Below the pieces are notes generated by a model. That model ran no database searches. It was not told the DNA's origin and was given only the letters and a program-made list of their open reading frames with translations. 64,000 nucleotides of DNA from Balanoglossus misakiensis. Its lineage: Eukaryota; Hemichordata. Positions 14,901-27,300 of the stretch are shown here, in pieces. The stretch's first letter is position 1. Each line of letters begins with the position of its first letter. The translations under genes were made by a program, and so were the position numbers. The DNA is taken from assembly GCA_040954595.2 (NCBI GenBank), contig CM082587.2, positions 5,642,001 through 5,706,000 on the forward strand. The letters run 5' to 3'.

Positions 14901-15100
14901 AAGGAGACAAATGGCATTATCTTTCCATAATTATACCATTACAACAGCGGAAATAATATTTTTATAATATTAGGACTGGCTTGAGACCGCGGAAATGATC
15001 ATCCCCATTAAGGACAATTAACTTGATAATTAACGATTTATGGACTATATATGCGCTCAAACCTTCTTCAGTTGTATTGTATGTACATCGCCTTGGCATC
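11986..15100. other. MEGF9 3' UTR and intergenic DNA
   Basis: The stop codon at 11985 is followed by AT-rich, T-rich sequence to about 14.7 kb, plausibly a long 3' UTR; vertebrate MEGF9 also has one, from memory. I cannot fix its end, because AATAAA-like words occur but none is clearly decisive. The stretch contains a C-rich run near 13,640 and no coding exon I could support. The last 400 bases should hold the promoter of the LDLa gene, but I see no defined element there. Confidence 0.5.
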
Positions 15101-18100
15101 ATGGCTACCTTTGAGCTGACGATTCTTATCTGTGTCTGTTTGGCTGTTGGTTTTTGCCCGTTTGTAAAAAGCAATGCTATCGGTAAGTTAAATGATATAA
15201 TGGTTTTAAACATCTTTAGGCCTACTACTGTATCCGAAATGTTGATCAAGAGATTACGTGAAGTTTTCTTCTAAACCAGTTTCAATTCGTGACAACTTGC
15301 GAATCATCAAAACCGTCTATAAGTAAAAGCTTTGTGTATGCAATGAGTTCGGTTTCCCGCTCAACAATCGAACAAACCATGAACAAACCCTTCATTTCTA
15401 GTCAAGATGTTAAAATGCGAGAAAAAAACTTTTGTTGCTTGCATGTTTTTGCAATGTATAGGCTACCATCCCAATGTTCAGTACCGCATTGTCATATATA
15501 CTTACGTGTGTAGGAATGAAACTCTTTGGATCCACACGAAAAAGGGATGCTTTATTTTTTCAGGGGGTGCCATTGGAAAAGGCGACGAACCCCGGTACTG
15601 CAACGAGTTGCTCGCCATGTCAGAATCGCTGATGGCGCAGTTCAATCTCACCGAGAACCCATACTTCGGCGGCCTGCAGCTGGAATGCGAAAAAGATGGG
15701 CGTTTTAAACCGTTGCAGTGTTCTTCCAGTGGTATTTGTGGGTGTTTAAACGCATACGGCAATCTGATCGCTCGCACAGCCACTCCGCCAAATCGAGATA
15801 AACCAGTCTGCAAAGGTATTTACCCCCAAACCCTGCAATGAACATCATAAAACAATCTTTCGTGGGCAGGTGGTCATTACAGCATATCTGACGTGAAATT
15901 ATAATAAGTTTACGAGTGATGGCTTCATAGCCTTCAATACAGAAAATTTTCACTCAGCAAGTCGACGCTCGTGTCGCTAACTGACTGCTGTCTTGTGCAA
16001 GTTCACGCCATACCAGCAAAGCACCAAGTCGTGATTGACAAGGAAAGATTCACATTGTTCACACAATTGTTTGAAGCATGGCGATTGTTTGTTTCTGACC
16101 CAGGTATGAAAGCTGGCCAGTGCCCAGCCGGTGACTATGCCAGTTCCTGTGACGTCATCTGCGCCAGTGACGCCGAATGCCCATCAAATCTGAAATGTTG
16201 TGACGCAGACTGCGGGAAAACCTGCGTGGAACCCGTACAGGGTCAGTACACTAGACGGTTTTGTCAAATCTTAAAATTTTCTGCCAGTACGATTACAGAA
16301 TAAATGGAAACATTAGAAAATAATATTCATGTAAATGCTGCAATTAGTAATATTAATTTTTGAGAGGAATGAGTGATTGCGATAATTGATATTATTATGA
16401 TCATTATGAAACAATCATGATCAATTACTATGGTACTAGTATTTCCGCTAGTGAAATCGAACACTAGTAGGATTCAAATTTACAGCCCCGAACAGCTTGG
16501 AGAATAACTCACAGAAATATGACGTGGTCTTCCTTTTGTTCCCACCCCGTTGGCATCTTTTTAGCGTTTCATTTGGGACGGCCATTTATGGTGAATTATG
16601 AATGTTAAAACCTACTGGAAATCAACCACCGATGCGATGCACAGTGTCCTATCCAGAAACATATATACTTTGGTTATCACTATCAATTGCTTCGGGAAAC
16701 AATTTGACCTGTCAGATATTTTGTCGATTGTCATTGTAGCCTTATATTTTGTCCTCAGAATGCTTCCCAGCTGAGTATGCCTGCTCTGACGGATTGACAT
16801 GTGTCCCGGAATTTCAAATCTGTGACGGTTTACCTGATTGTCCAGATGGAGGTGATGAAATTGCCTGCAGTAAGTAGACGCGTGTGAAAAATGTCAGCAT
16901 CATGCTATAATCTTCCCTGGGACAATCAAGGTGGTACATTATAGTAGGAATTAGTAGAAACTCATGTGATACGCTCACCGGACGCCATTCAAACTATTTC
17001 TCGGAAATTCACTATTGGTGTACTAAAAGACTCGAGGACAAATTTTCAGAAAACGGGGGGGGGGTGTGCTCCTCCATGTATGGCGGGGGGGGGGGGAGTA
17101 GAAAACTTATAAAAGGAAACACGGTGTTCACTGTCTCATTTTCATAACAATCACTTTCTCGTTGCAGCCATACCAACTTTCGAATGCCCATTTGGCAGGA
17201 AGATTCGGATGCCGTCCGTGTGTGATGGCTACCCTCACTGTATGGATGGCAGTGATGAAATATCATGCGACAAAAAAGACTGTAAGTCATTGTTTAAATT
17301 ACAATGTCCGCATATCCTGTTGTTCGAATTTGCCATATTGAAATATATGGATCACCTGTTTTAATGACCGGGCTGCATGATCTAGCAGTTCGTATCTTGT
17401 ATGACGTCATCGTCACAGTGTGATTCCATTTTCCCCGGATACTGAGATACGACTTTTGGGACAGTTAATGTTCAGAGATTCCAGTGTATTTGGTATAAGA
17501 GTGATGTGAGTAAAAAAAGCATAAAGCATATACACGGGATTGCAAATCATTCCTCTAAACTATGGGGGCCAAGTTTCTCATTCCGATTTTTTGTGTATCG
17601 AAAGTTGAGTGTGATGATGGCGCTACCATCTCGCGTCACTGGGTCTGTGATGGTGGGCAGGATTGCACCAACGGAGAAGATGAAGATGACTGTGGTAAGT
17701 ACAAGTGTGGCTCACGAATAACACCACGATATCCTATGATCACGAGTCCACTGCTCTATAGTCGCTGGACTTAGATGGCCTCTATATTAACGATTAATTG
17801 CCTAACTATACTTTTATACTGTCTTGAACACTTTAATATTTCGGCGATTTTAATGATGCTATATGCTTAGCTACTTCATTCGTCACAATTGCAGTCTAGA
17901 TAGCGCCAACGTTTGCAAAGCACTACACTGATAGCGCATTTAATTTTCAGACTGTGGAGACAAAGATGGCTTTGAATCGTGTTCCGATGGTAGATGTATT
18001 CATGAAACCTCCATCTGTGATGGTTATAAGGATTGTGAAGACGGAAGTGACGAAATATGCGGTTAGTGTGACGCTACGTTTTATCAACAGAAGGGGTGTC

Positions 18101-21100
18101 CTGGCAAACGTCATTTTTCTTGAATTGCATTATATGAAGAAAATGAAGACACTGGAAATATCATGTTTGGATTACTTTTCTGTCAATATGAAGTTAGCTA
18201 ACACACTCCACCACGTCATTTTTCTTGAATTGTTAAACATGTGATCTCGATCACCATATAAAATAACAGTACACCCAATTTCAGACTTCATGCACATGGT
18301 ACTATTAATGAAACCCAATTCTCGCCTATAAATATCAAAGCTTGACTTGATTCGCATTTTCAGTCTTGGTTCCTTGTGACAACGGAGTAATGATTCTGGA
18401 AAAAGACATCTGTGATTACGAAGATGATTGCGGGGATAGCTCAGACGAAGCAAATTGCTGTAAGTTTTAACACAGACTGTTATTTTGAAACTGAATTGGA
18501 CAAGTATTATAAAAAGTATATACAGATGTCCGAGAACAGTGGCATGCCAGTAATATAATACGATACGACGCAACAACCAAGTTTCTTGACGTCCTTCTCT
18601 TACGGAAGACCGACTTTGGTTATTGTGTGCACACTTACATGGCGACAAGCTGAATGATTAGATGTCACATTTCTTTTTCAGTGCATCGAAAAGGATGCGG
18701 AAGCGATTTTGAGTTGCAGTGTGGTAGTGGCGAGTGCACGTACATATCGAGTTTCTGTGACGGATACTACGACTGCGAAGACGGGAGTGACGAAGAAAAT
18801 TGTCGTGAGTATTGTAAACGCATGCCTCTTAAATTAATGATTTCCTGTACAAATACCATTAGTCCTGAGATCATTTATATTGTTGGCAAATGCCGCATTC
18901 GAGTCTGGACTTGACAACAGTTTCAGGACAATAACAATGAATGCTGCGATTGTGTACACATCGGCTATGTTGATTAAACCTGCGTGTATAACCTCGCTCA
19001 GGGAGCTGAATAAGAAATCATGGTTGCTAACGCTAATAAAATACTGAAAAAACGCAGATAGTTGTTCTTTAATATCTATTAATTTGCAGCATGTGACTCC
19101 CCAAAACACCGATGCAGTGATGGACTTTGCACACCTGAATGGAATATTTGTAATGGGTATGATGATTGTGCAGATGGGAGTGATGAATTGAATTGCCGTA
19201 AGTTTACCCCGCCTGTATGAACAAAATATATCGATCATCAGCAATGACTTCCTCAAACGAGAATGAAGTTAGTGACATTGTAGTAGTAGACGCAGAATAC
19301 TTATTCTTTATTAAAAAGGGTAATATCTTTCAGTTGTAGCTTACAATTGTGTGTGTGTCCAATTTTTCCTTCAGCCTGTGACGAGGATTACCAGTTCGTC
19401 TGTAAGAATGGCAAATGCATCTCAGACTATTCCGTTTGTGATGCGTATGATGACTGCGGAGATAAAAGCGACGAACAGGATTGTGGTAAGTCCGTCTACA
19501 CCTGATGTACTCGCAGGACAGCCTTTGGTTTTATTTCAAACGTCCAACAGTGAGCGTCGCTCATATACAAGCGACGTTCTTGTAATGTGGCGTTATCCGA
19601 ACCGTTTAAACGTGCATAAAGTTCCCTACTTCAAAAATCTCAATTTATGCACGGGAATGGTGTACATGTAAAATGTAGCTTGTTACGACACGCTGGCCGT
19701 TCAGTTCCGAAACAGGGCAGTGAGCAAATAGACTTACTGAATGGCTCGCTTTGTTGAACCAACCAGCGCAGCACGCAACAAAGACGGTCAACAATAGGCA
19801 CACCACACGCTATTTCCTTGCTTCTGGAAACTTTTAATTACTACAACTAAACATTGGTAAATAAAAATGATTGTACACTGGGAAATAGCACACAAAAATA
19901 AATGACTACCTTAAATGTGACCAGGTGTGGGAAATGAAAAGGACTAAAGTCCAAGGCTCCGTAGCACACGACGAACGCGACCATCACCACGCGGCAGTCC
20001 CAACAGTGACGTTCAGTCCGAGTAGCGTTCTGGCACAATTCCCCAGTAGACGGCACGGCTTTCAGACGAATTCCCCATGAAGTAGCACGGCTTCTGGGCG
20101 CGGTTTCCAAGACCAGGACAGCATGAAACAACACGGCTTCTAGGCGCGGTTTCCAGACCAGTGCAGCATGAAATACAGCACAGCTTCCAAGCCGACGAGG
20201 AACAGAACAGCTCACATCACGAGCAAGTCCAAATTAGTAGCTACGCCGCAACACAACGTGCGGGCTTTTTATATGGGGAAAAATAATGAATGCACCACAC
20301 CTGGTCACGCAAATATTCAAATTACGAAAGTAAGCGAAAACACACCTGGTCACAAAACAACAGCAAACTTCTACGTAACAGGCTCAATATTGTATCAATA
20401 GGTCCTGGATCACCGTTGGGTGCAATATTTAATCATTATGAGTGCCTCGATTAATTTTCTATCAGGTCACTTTGTGTGTGACAATGGAAACTTCGTCCAA
20501 AACAGTTACAAATGTGATGGAGGAGAAGATTGCAGTGATGGGAGTGACGAAAGAGACTGTCGTAAGTATCCAGAAAAATCAGTGTATCTTGTTTTTCACC
20601 ATCATGCCGTGTTTTACAACATAAATTACCATGCTCGGCTACGCTTTTTTTACTTTTCGCAAATATGTTGTGACATAAACACATTTTGGTACGAGTGTTA
20701 GGATGGGTTAAATGTTAAAGAATTGTTTTGCTTTGTCACAAACGACAATTACTGACCAGCATGCAGATCGTACGAGTTCGATTGTGGTGAGACGTGTATC
20801 AGCCGTTGGAATCGCTGTGATGGCAATGATGACTGCCCCGACGGATCTGATGAAGGCGAAGATTTGTGCTGTAGGTACACAATCAATGTCCTTAAGTTTG
20901 TAGATGCTTTAAGAGTTTACTGCATCAAATGTACAGAACACGATATTGCCAATCTTGCTAGACTCAAACAGTGACAGTAATTTGTATTATTAATTTGTAT
21001 GTGCGACTGTACCACTGTGTTACTGATTTTCAGCGCCATTCGTCTGTGGTGACGGTAGAGAGATAACTGCGTTATCAGCATGCGATGGTTACTTTGACTG

Positions 21101-23738
21101 CGAAGACCATTCTGATGAAATATCGTGTGGTATGTATAGATGAATTGACAGCTTGCTCACACATGCTAAAAAATAATGTGCTTTATCTATTTATGATTAA
21201 ATTACTTCAGAATCCAGTGCGGATAACAAATGAACCTCACAGATATTTCTATATGCGATAAATGCTTATGTAGGTTTCTAAAACTGTATGAAATTCTTTC
21301 AAATTGTTACAGTCTGCGCCAGTGACGAATTCAAGTGCGACAATGGCAAATGTACCATGGAAAGTTACGTGTGCGATGCCTATGATGACTGCGGTGATAA
21401 CAGCGACGAGATGGGATGTGGTAAGTGTATGTCTGTCTGCTTCACCGTTGGGCTTTCAACGATACGTTTGGTGACATACAAATTGATTTGTCAATGACCA
21501 TCATGAATGACCCACTTTTATTATAATGGTGACATACTTGTGACGAATATTATAGCAAAATTGTGGATCGTTCTGGTTTTAACACTAGAGTGTACTGAAG
21601 ATCAATTTAGATGTGGCAATGGATTGTGTAAGTATAACTCGGCAAGATGCGACATGCACGATGACTGTGGCGACAACAGCGATGAAGTCGATTGTGGTGA
21701 GACATTTTCTGGTTTTCTTTACCGGTATAATACTTCTAACTTTTGTCCGGTGATCATTGAAACGACTGTTATGATGGTCGAAAGGGTTTGACAGTGCAAC
21801 GTGGGCAATGTTTTGCAAAGTCTCATAACTTCGGTGCTGTGAGTGTGGATGTATGATTACAATAACATATTTTTTTCCAGTGTTAGGGATTTTTTTTAGA
21901 TATCTTAAACCAACACTGCCTGTCTATTTTTTCTTCTTCGCATTTCCAGTGCCGTTCATTTGCGGTGACGGCCAGCAGATACCGGAGTCGTCCGAGTGTG
22001 ATGGATACTTTGACTGCAGCGACCATTCTGATGAGATACCATGTGGTGAGTTTGCATACATGGGTTCAAATACAAGAACTTATGTGCGTTACCCGCGTTA
22101 CTGTCTGACACAACAAAGGAAGTTTCTAGAGTGCTACATAAGTGTCCTAAATCTGCCAACAATAATTGATATCCGTACATGTCTATACCTTATATGGTTT
22201 ATTTTGACAGTATGCGGAGATGATCAATTCAAATGTGACAATGGCAAATGTACATCGAAATCTTATGTATGTGATGTGTATGATGACTGCGGTGACGAAA
22301 GCGATGAGCTTGGCTGTGGTACGTGTTTCCATCACTTATTTTCGAGCAGTCGTCAATTTCCGACATTTCTCGGAAATCGTCGGCTCCTTTTTTTTGCTTC
22401 TGAGATACTATGCCTGGGGTTTGATAACTATCTGCCAGCGTTGGAAATATCTTTGTATTGTTGACAGGAAAATAACAAACTGTGACCATGCCTCATTTTT
22501 TAGAGTACTACACTTGTGCAGACGGACAAAAGCTGTCGGCAGTAAATAGTGCTTGTGACGGATATTATGATTGCGATGACCGAAGTGACGAGGGCGAACA
22601 GTGTCGTAAGTGTATTCTCAAAATTTTCTACACAACAATCACCCAGACTTGCATCACGTGTCAAACACGTGTCAAACTTTGCACTTATATTACCAATGGT
22701 TCATCACTGAAGCATCTACACGAAATTGTGGTTTTCTCGATGTTTGAAAAGACTGCTGTCGAGGTTATAAGTGGACAATGCCTTCTTATCTCTCAAAGCT
22801 TGTGAAGAGGAGGGCAATTTTCGCTGCGCCAGTACAGGGTTGTGTATACAGTATTACAACCGATGTGACAACTACAACGACTGTGAAGACGGATCTGATG
22901 AAGTGGGTTGTGGTGAGGAAATTTCGTTCTTTAAAGAGTATAGCTATAACCAGACGTATGACATCGCATAGTGCTATGTAAATTAATCCGACACTGCTAA
23001 AAATATCTTGGTTAAGTACGATATTTACAACACTATTCAAAAAAAATTCTTTTAGATGTGTACGTTTGTGACGACGGACAGACTATTACTAGACCATCAT
23101 TGGGATCACCTATGGGAGATGGAAACATAAAGTGTAATGGCATATTCGACTGTATAGACAGGAGTGATGAAATTGATTGTGGTGGTGAGTATAGGTATAT
23201 GTGTGGTTCAAGTGAAAGTTGAAATGTAGGGAAACTGCTACAGCTTCGTGATGTTTGAAACAACCAAGTTGTCGGGAAACTATATATCTGTCTTTACTTT
23301 GTTTCAAACATTTCGTTTCTGTTTTCAGACTGTCTTGCTTATCATTATAAATGTCCGAATGGTTTGTGTATGAGCCGCTATACAAGATGCGACGGCTATG
23401 ATGACTGTGGAGATATGTGGGATGAAGCGGACTGCAGTAAGTACAATGTACCTCATGTAACACTTCTGAATACTGACAAAAAACTATTCACTTGCCAACA
23501 CATGAAACAAAATAGACTTAAGTACCAGTTCCGCTAAGGAACTTTTGAAGCTCTTGCAAAAAACTTGTAGTTTTAGGTGTGCTACCTCACTGGATGTAAT
23601 CAATGCCTCATTTTCTTTTTAGTTTGTCCAGATTACAAATTTCAGTGCGACAATGGTTTGTGTAAGGACAAAGGCGTCAGATGCGATGGCTATAATGACT
23701 GCAGCGACAAGTCTGACGAAGAAGGGTGTGAGATGTAA
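15101..23738 (+). CDS. Secreted mosaic protein: thyroglobulin-1, WAP and twenty LDLa modules
   Basis: 23 exons join in phase to 875 aa. Exon 1 (15101-15182) is a signal peptide ([18 protein letters not shown]). Exon 2 (15564-15815) is a thyroglobulin type-1 domain ([13 protein letters not shown], then CGC). Exon 3 (16104-16241) is a WAP four-disulfide core ([16 protein letters not shown]). Twenty one-exon LDLa modules follow, starting at 16759, 17168, 17605, 17951, 18364, 18682, 19090, 19375, 20466, 20760, 21034, 21313, 21589, 21950, 22211, 22504, 22799, 23056, 23329 and 23623, each with a CDGxxDCxDxSDExxC-like calcium cage. All internal introns are phase 1. There is no transmembrane segment; the protein ends EEGCEM-stop, so it should be secreted. 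Tg1 and WAP modules often inhibit proteases and LDLa modules bind basic ligands, but the actual partner is unknown. No orthologue recognised. A few acceptors (exons at 17605, 20760, 21589) were chosen to keep phase. Confidence 0.87.
17055..17096. repeat. Poly-G simple repeat
   Basis: Two G-runs of ten and twelve bases separated by a 20-base spacer, in the intron just before the second LDLa exon. Low-complexity DNA that could form a G-quadruplex on the coding strand. No other function visible. Confidence 0.7.
19681..20380. repeat. Dispersed non-autonomous element, copy 1, in an LDLa-gene intron
   Basis: This insertion fills most of the unusually long 980-bp intron between LDLa modules 8 and 9. 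The left end reads TGTTACGACACG and the right end, read in reverse, TGTTACGTAGAAG, so the outer seven bases form a terminal inverted repeat. Inside are several CACCTGGTCAC words (about 20301 and 20344, and inverted near 19919) and a GC-rich tandem repeat. A second region sharing the CACCTGGTCAC words and the CTACGTAACA end lies at about 37.86-38.10 kb. No transposase is encoded. Exact ends and superfamily are uncertain. Confidence 0.55.
20076..20166. repeat. Two 45-46-bp tandem units, GC-rich
   Basis: Units starting at 20076 and 20122 share CATGAA, then CACGGCTTCT(g/a)GGCGCGGT, then TTCCA, AGACCAG and a final ACAG or GCAG. A degenerate third unit starts at 20167. They lie inside the dispersed element and probably belong to it. 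Confidence 0.7.
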
Positions 23739-23843
23739 ACCCGACTGATAAAATTGCATGTTTTATCCCTTTTCAAGTTGACCTAAAATCAATATTTTGT
23801 TTAGTGCGATTCTTTAGGCACAGTCACGTGGGTACCTTTCAAA

Positions 23844-23849
23844 AATAAA
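23844..23849 (+). terminator. Poly(A) signal of the LDLa gene
   Basis: AATAAA about 105 bases after the TAA stop of the LDLa gene. This is the first canonical hexamer downstream, so a short 3' UTR is likely. Confidence 0.55.
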
Positions 23850-24343
23850 ATTCTACGTAATACTAAAAACTCTGTCTCTGTTTGTATTATTATAAAGATT
23901 GAACTAAATTAGTTGAGAGACCAAGTATACATGAATACATACCGCTATGTCCATAGACCAACAATCAACTCGGGACCCAATGTCCGTAATATTTTCAGCA
24001 TATGCGTTCCTCTCATATGTCTATGGACTTCTCCCATGTATTGAGAGAAGTTGCCGGGGTCCCCAACGGCTTTCCATAGTAACAATTCCCAAGCGACTGT
24101 GCTTTAGCCATGTATTCCGTCTGTGCATTCGTAAACAAATACATTATGCCATTGAACTTTGACCCTTTTTATAGGACGAATCGTGTTATGTTATCGACCG
24201 CGGTAGTCAGCTGGCCTACCTGAAAGACCACGGATAGTAGAATCAGATTGTGTAACAATTTAGCATAGGTACGCTTGAACGTAGCGCGTCATCACCACAG
24301 GTACCTGTGTGACCACTGTCACACACAACACGAAGGACCAAAC
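23850..24343. other. Intergenic DNA between the LDLa and P450 genes
   Basis: About 500 bases with no supported coding content. It should hold the P450 promoter and 5' UTR; I see no clear TATA box. An ATG at 24275 is in frame with the P450 ORF, but its His/Cys-rich extension is not membrane-anchor-like. Confidence 0.5.
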
Positions 24344-27300
24344 ATGACCGGTTCTGCCTTGACTGTTTTGGCCACCTTCCGCGATTGGTGTCTGCTGCGT
24401 GCCGATGTTGTAATCGTCGCCATAGCCGTCGCCCTTATTGGTAGCGTTGCTGTCAAATTCGTCAAGTTATTCCAACGAAAGAAGCAACTGGAGCGAACTT
24501 TTCACGCGTTCGGATCGCCCCCACCACATTGGCTGTTTGGACATTTGCTCATAGTAAGTAGAACGAGAAACCCTAGGGGTGAGTACGGTACGGGATTGTG
24601 TAGCCTAGCTAGCATATCCTGAGAAAGCCTTCTTTGCTGTCAAAAGCAGCTGGGTGAAGACCGTAACCTTTCACCACTTTGTCCGCCATACCGTAACCTT
24701 TCACCACTTTGTCCGCCATACATGTGTCTAAATCGATGATTAACCCCGCACCATACTCGCATCCCTTGTTTTATTGGAATTTGAGATGTTTCTCGTCATG
24801 TTATATAACACACATAAATGCTGCTGTGGTTCCTATGGATACACCCCACAATGACACATTTATGTCGTTTCGACAGCATTCGGGTGACGAGAAGAGTTTT
24901 CGGCATCAGAGTAACTTAGCATCTGATTATGGTACCTGCTACAAGTTGTGGATTGGTCCATTCACGTGTATGTTGACCCTGACTCATCCCGATTCCATTA
25001 AGCAGCTGACTGCCACTGCAGGTAGGTAATCCACTCGTGTCAGTTCAGTTGTTGCGACTGAAGGAAACGCCAACCATTCCAAACACCAGTCACCATACAC
25101 CCCTTTCATAAGTACATCGCCCTCACACAGCCATCATGATTTTGAACTCAATGGGGAAAAGTTGACCAATCACAACAAGGCGGTTTATGATCGCACTTAT
25201 GTAGAAATCGTTCAAGATGATCCGTGTTCAAAGCACTCGCAAATCTTGTCATCCCAGTGCAGAAGCTGATCATAGTTTGCCGGAGTTTTCTCTTCACTTT
25301 TCCATATCGACATTGGCACTATCATGACGACGTCGGCAAGGCAACTCTTTTTATCCAGAGTAGTTATTGATATACTTTTCATATCCGAATAAAGGGAAAT
25401 ATCATTCCCGTTAATGAAACAGACAGCTGTTGCCACAATCAATGACGTAACTATAATGGCATTTCAGAGCCCAAAGGTGACTATCTATACGACATGGTGC
25501 GTCCGTGGCTCGGTGACGGGTTGCTGTTGAGCGGAGGAAAGAAATGGGCCCGGAACAGGAGGCTGCTGACCCCTGGTTTTCATTTCGATATTCTGAAACC
25601 CTACGTCGGCATCTTCCGGGAGTCGGCGCAAATTATGCTGGTAAGGCTTCCCGTGCACGTTATCCAGAAATGCCGCTAATATACGCGTCCCGCTGAGGAT
25701 GCTTTCACTTCTCCCTTCAACAAACCTTCAAACAAAAGAACGACATTAATGTCTCGCTAATTTGCATATTGTTTTCATCACCTGTTAGCTCGCTCTCGTA
25801 CAAAACTTGAACACATGCGCAGTTGGCGTCACTTTTATTCAGAAGTCATTGTAAATGGGGCCGATTTTTCAGCCTGGCTTTTTTACACCTTTTCGTCGTA
25901 TTTGCTGCAGTCCACCCTAGGGTCTATGATCGCACTAAATATTTTAACACAGGATAAGTGGGCGGACATGGACCACAGCCAATCGTTTGACATCCAAAGC
26001 CACATCAGTCTAATGACACTGGACAGTCTCCTGAAGTGCATCTTTAGTTTTGAAAGCAACTGTCAAACTTCCAAGTAAGTGCATTTATATCGTCACTCTA
26101 GCATTTACAGTGTTGAATCGGGTATAACACTATAAGCCTTCCAATGTATCATGTTGTATCCAAGGGCTGGAATCGCGTCGCCGTTCAAAAAAATGCTTGG
26201 AGGATCATGAAAAGGAAACACGACAACCCAAATTATGAGATTTTGTTGTGATAAACAATACAAACAAAGAACGACAGTTTTAAAACTCTTTAAAGGGAGG
26301 TGCTCGCAAAATATAAGGACGACATTTGTAATGCGTGTCATATTACGACTAATTACACGATCAACGATCTGGTACGTTTTCACTTAGTAAGTTGTGCAAA
26401 CAATGCACAATTGTCAAAAGAATAAAAAGTCGCATTTCTTTTATTCCCGCAGAGAAGACCCGTACATCAAATCTGTGTATCTGCTAGCCAAACTCGTTCA
26501 AACAAGATTCGGTTTCTTGCCTTATCTGAGCGACACGATATTCTACAACAGTTACCATGGCTACAAGTTTAAGAAGGCCTGCGACTTTGTTCACGCGAAA
26601 GCCAGACACGTCATTGAAGAACGGCGGCAGAACCTCGCATCTGAGCAGTTGCAACGGATAGATGAGAAGCAAAACAAGAGAAAATACCTAGATTTTTTGG
26701 ATATACTTCTTTCTACAAGAGTATGTATTATACGTCTTGGAATAGACATTTATGTTCGGCCCTGATAACTAAAGTGCGCCAACACATGGTCGTTCGAAGT
26801 CTTAGGCATGCCCTCTGGCCATATATTTGCATATGTAAATTAGACGTGACGGTATTTCTTTTAATGAACGTATAACTGAGTACATAGGGGAGAGATAATT
26901 GGGTGAGTATGTAACTGTCATTGTTTCTGCTTGCGTGTTAGGATGAAGATGGCAAAGGTCTGACGGATGAGGAGATTAGAGATGAGGTGGACACGTTCAT
27001 GTTTGAGGGTCACGACACCACAGCTAGCGGAACGTCCTGGATACTGTACAACCTCGCCAGGCACCCCGAGTATCAGGAGAAATGCCGGGTGGAGATTGAT
27101 GAGTTGATGGAGAGTAAGGAAGAGAAGGTCTTTGAGTGGTAAGGCTGGTTTGGTTTGGTGTGGTGTGGTGTGGTAGGGTGTGGTGTGGTGTCACTGTGGT
27201 ATTACCATTGCAAGCAAGACGTGCATTGTGGCTTAATTGTCACTCTCTATAAAGACTCGCGTCATGATTTCAATTGCAGGGACGACTTGAGCAAACTACC

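Noticed and set aside
24275-24343. Upstream in-frame ATG as the P450 start
   Set aside because: It would put 23 polar His/Cys-rich residues before the membrane anchor, unlike CYP4 proteins; the Met at 24344 gives a normal length.
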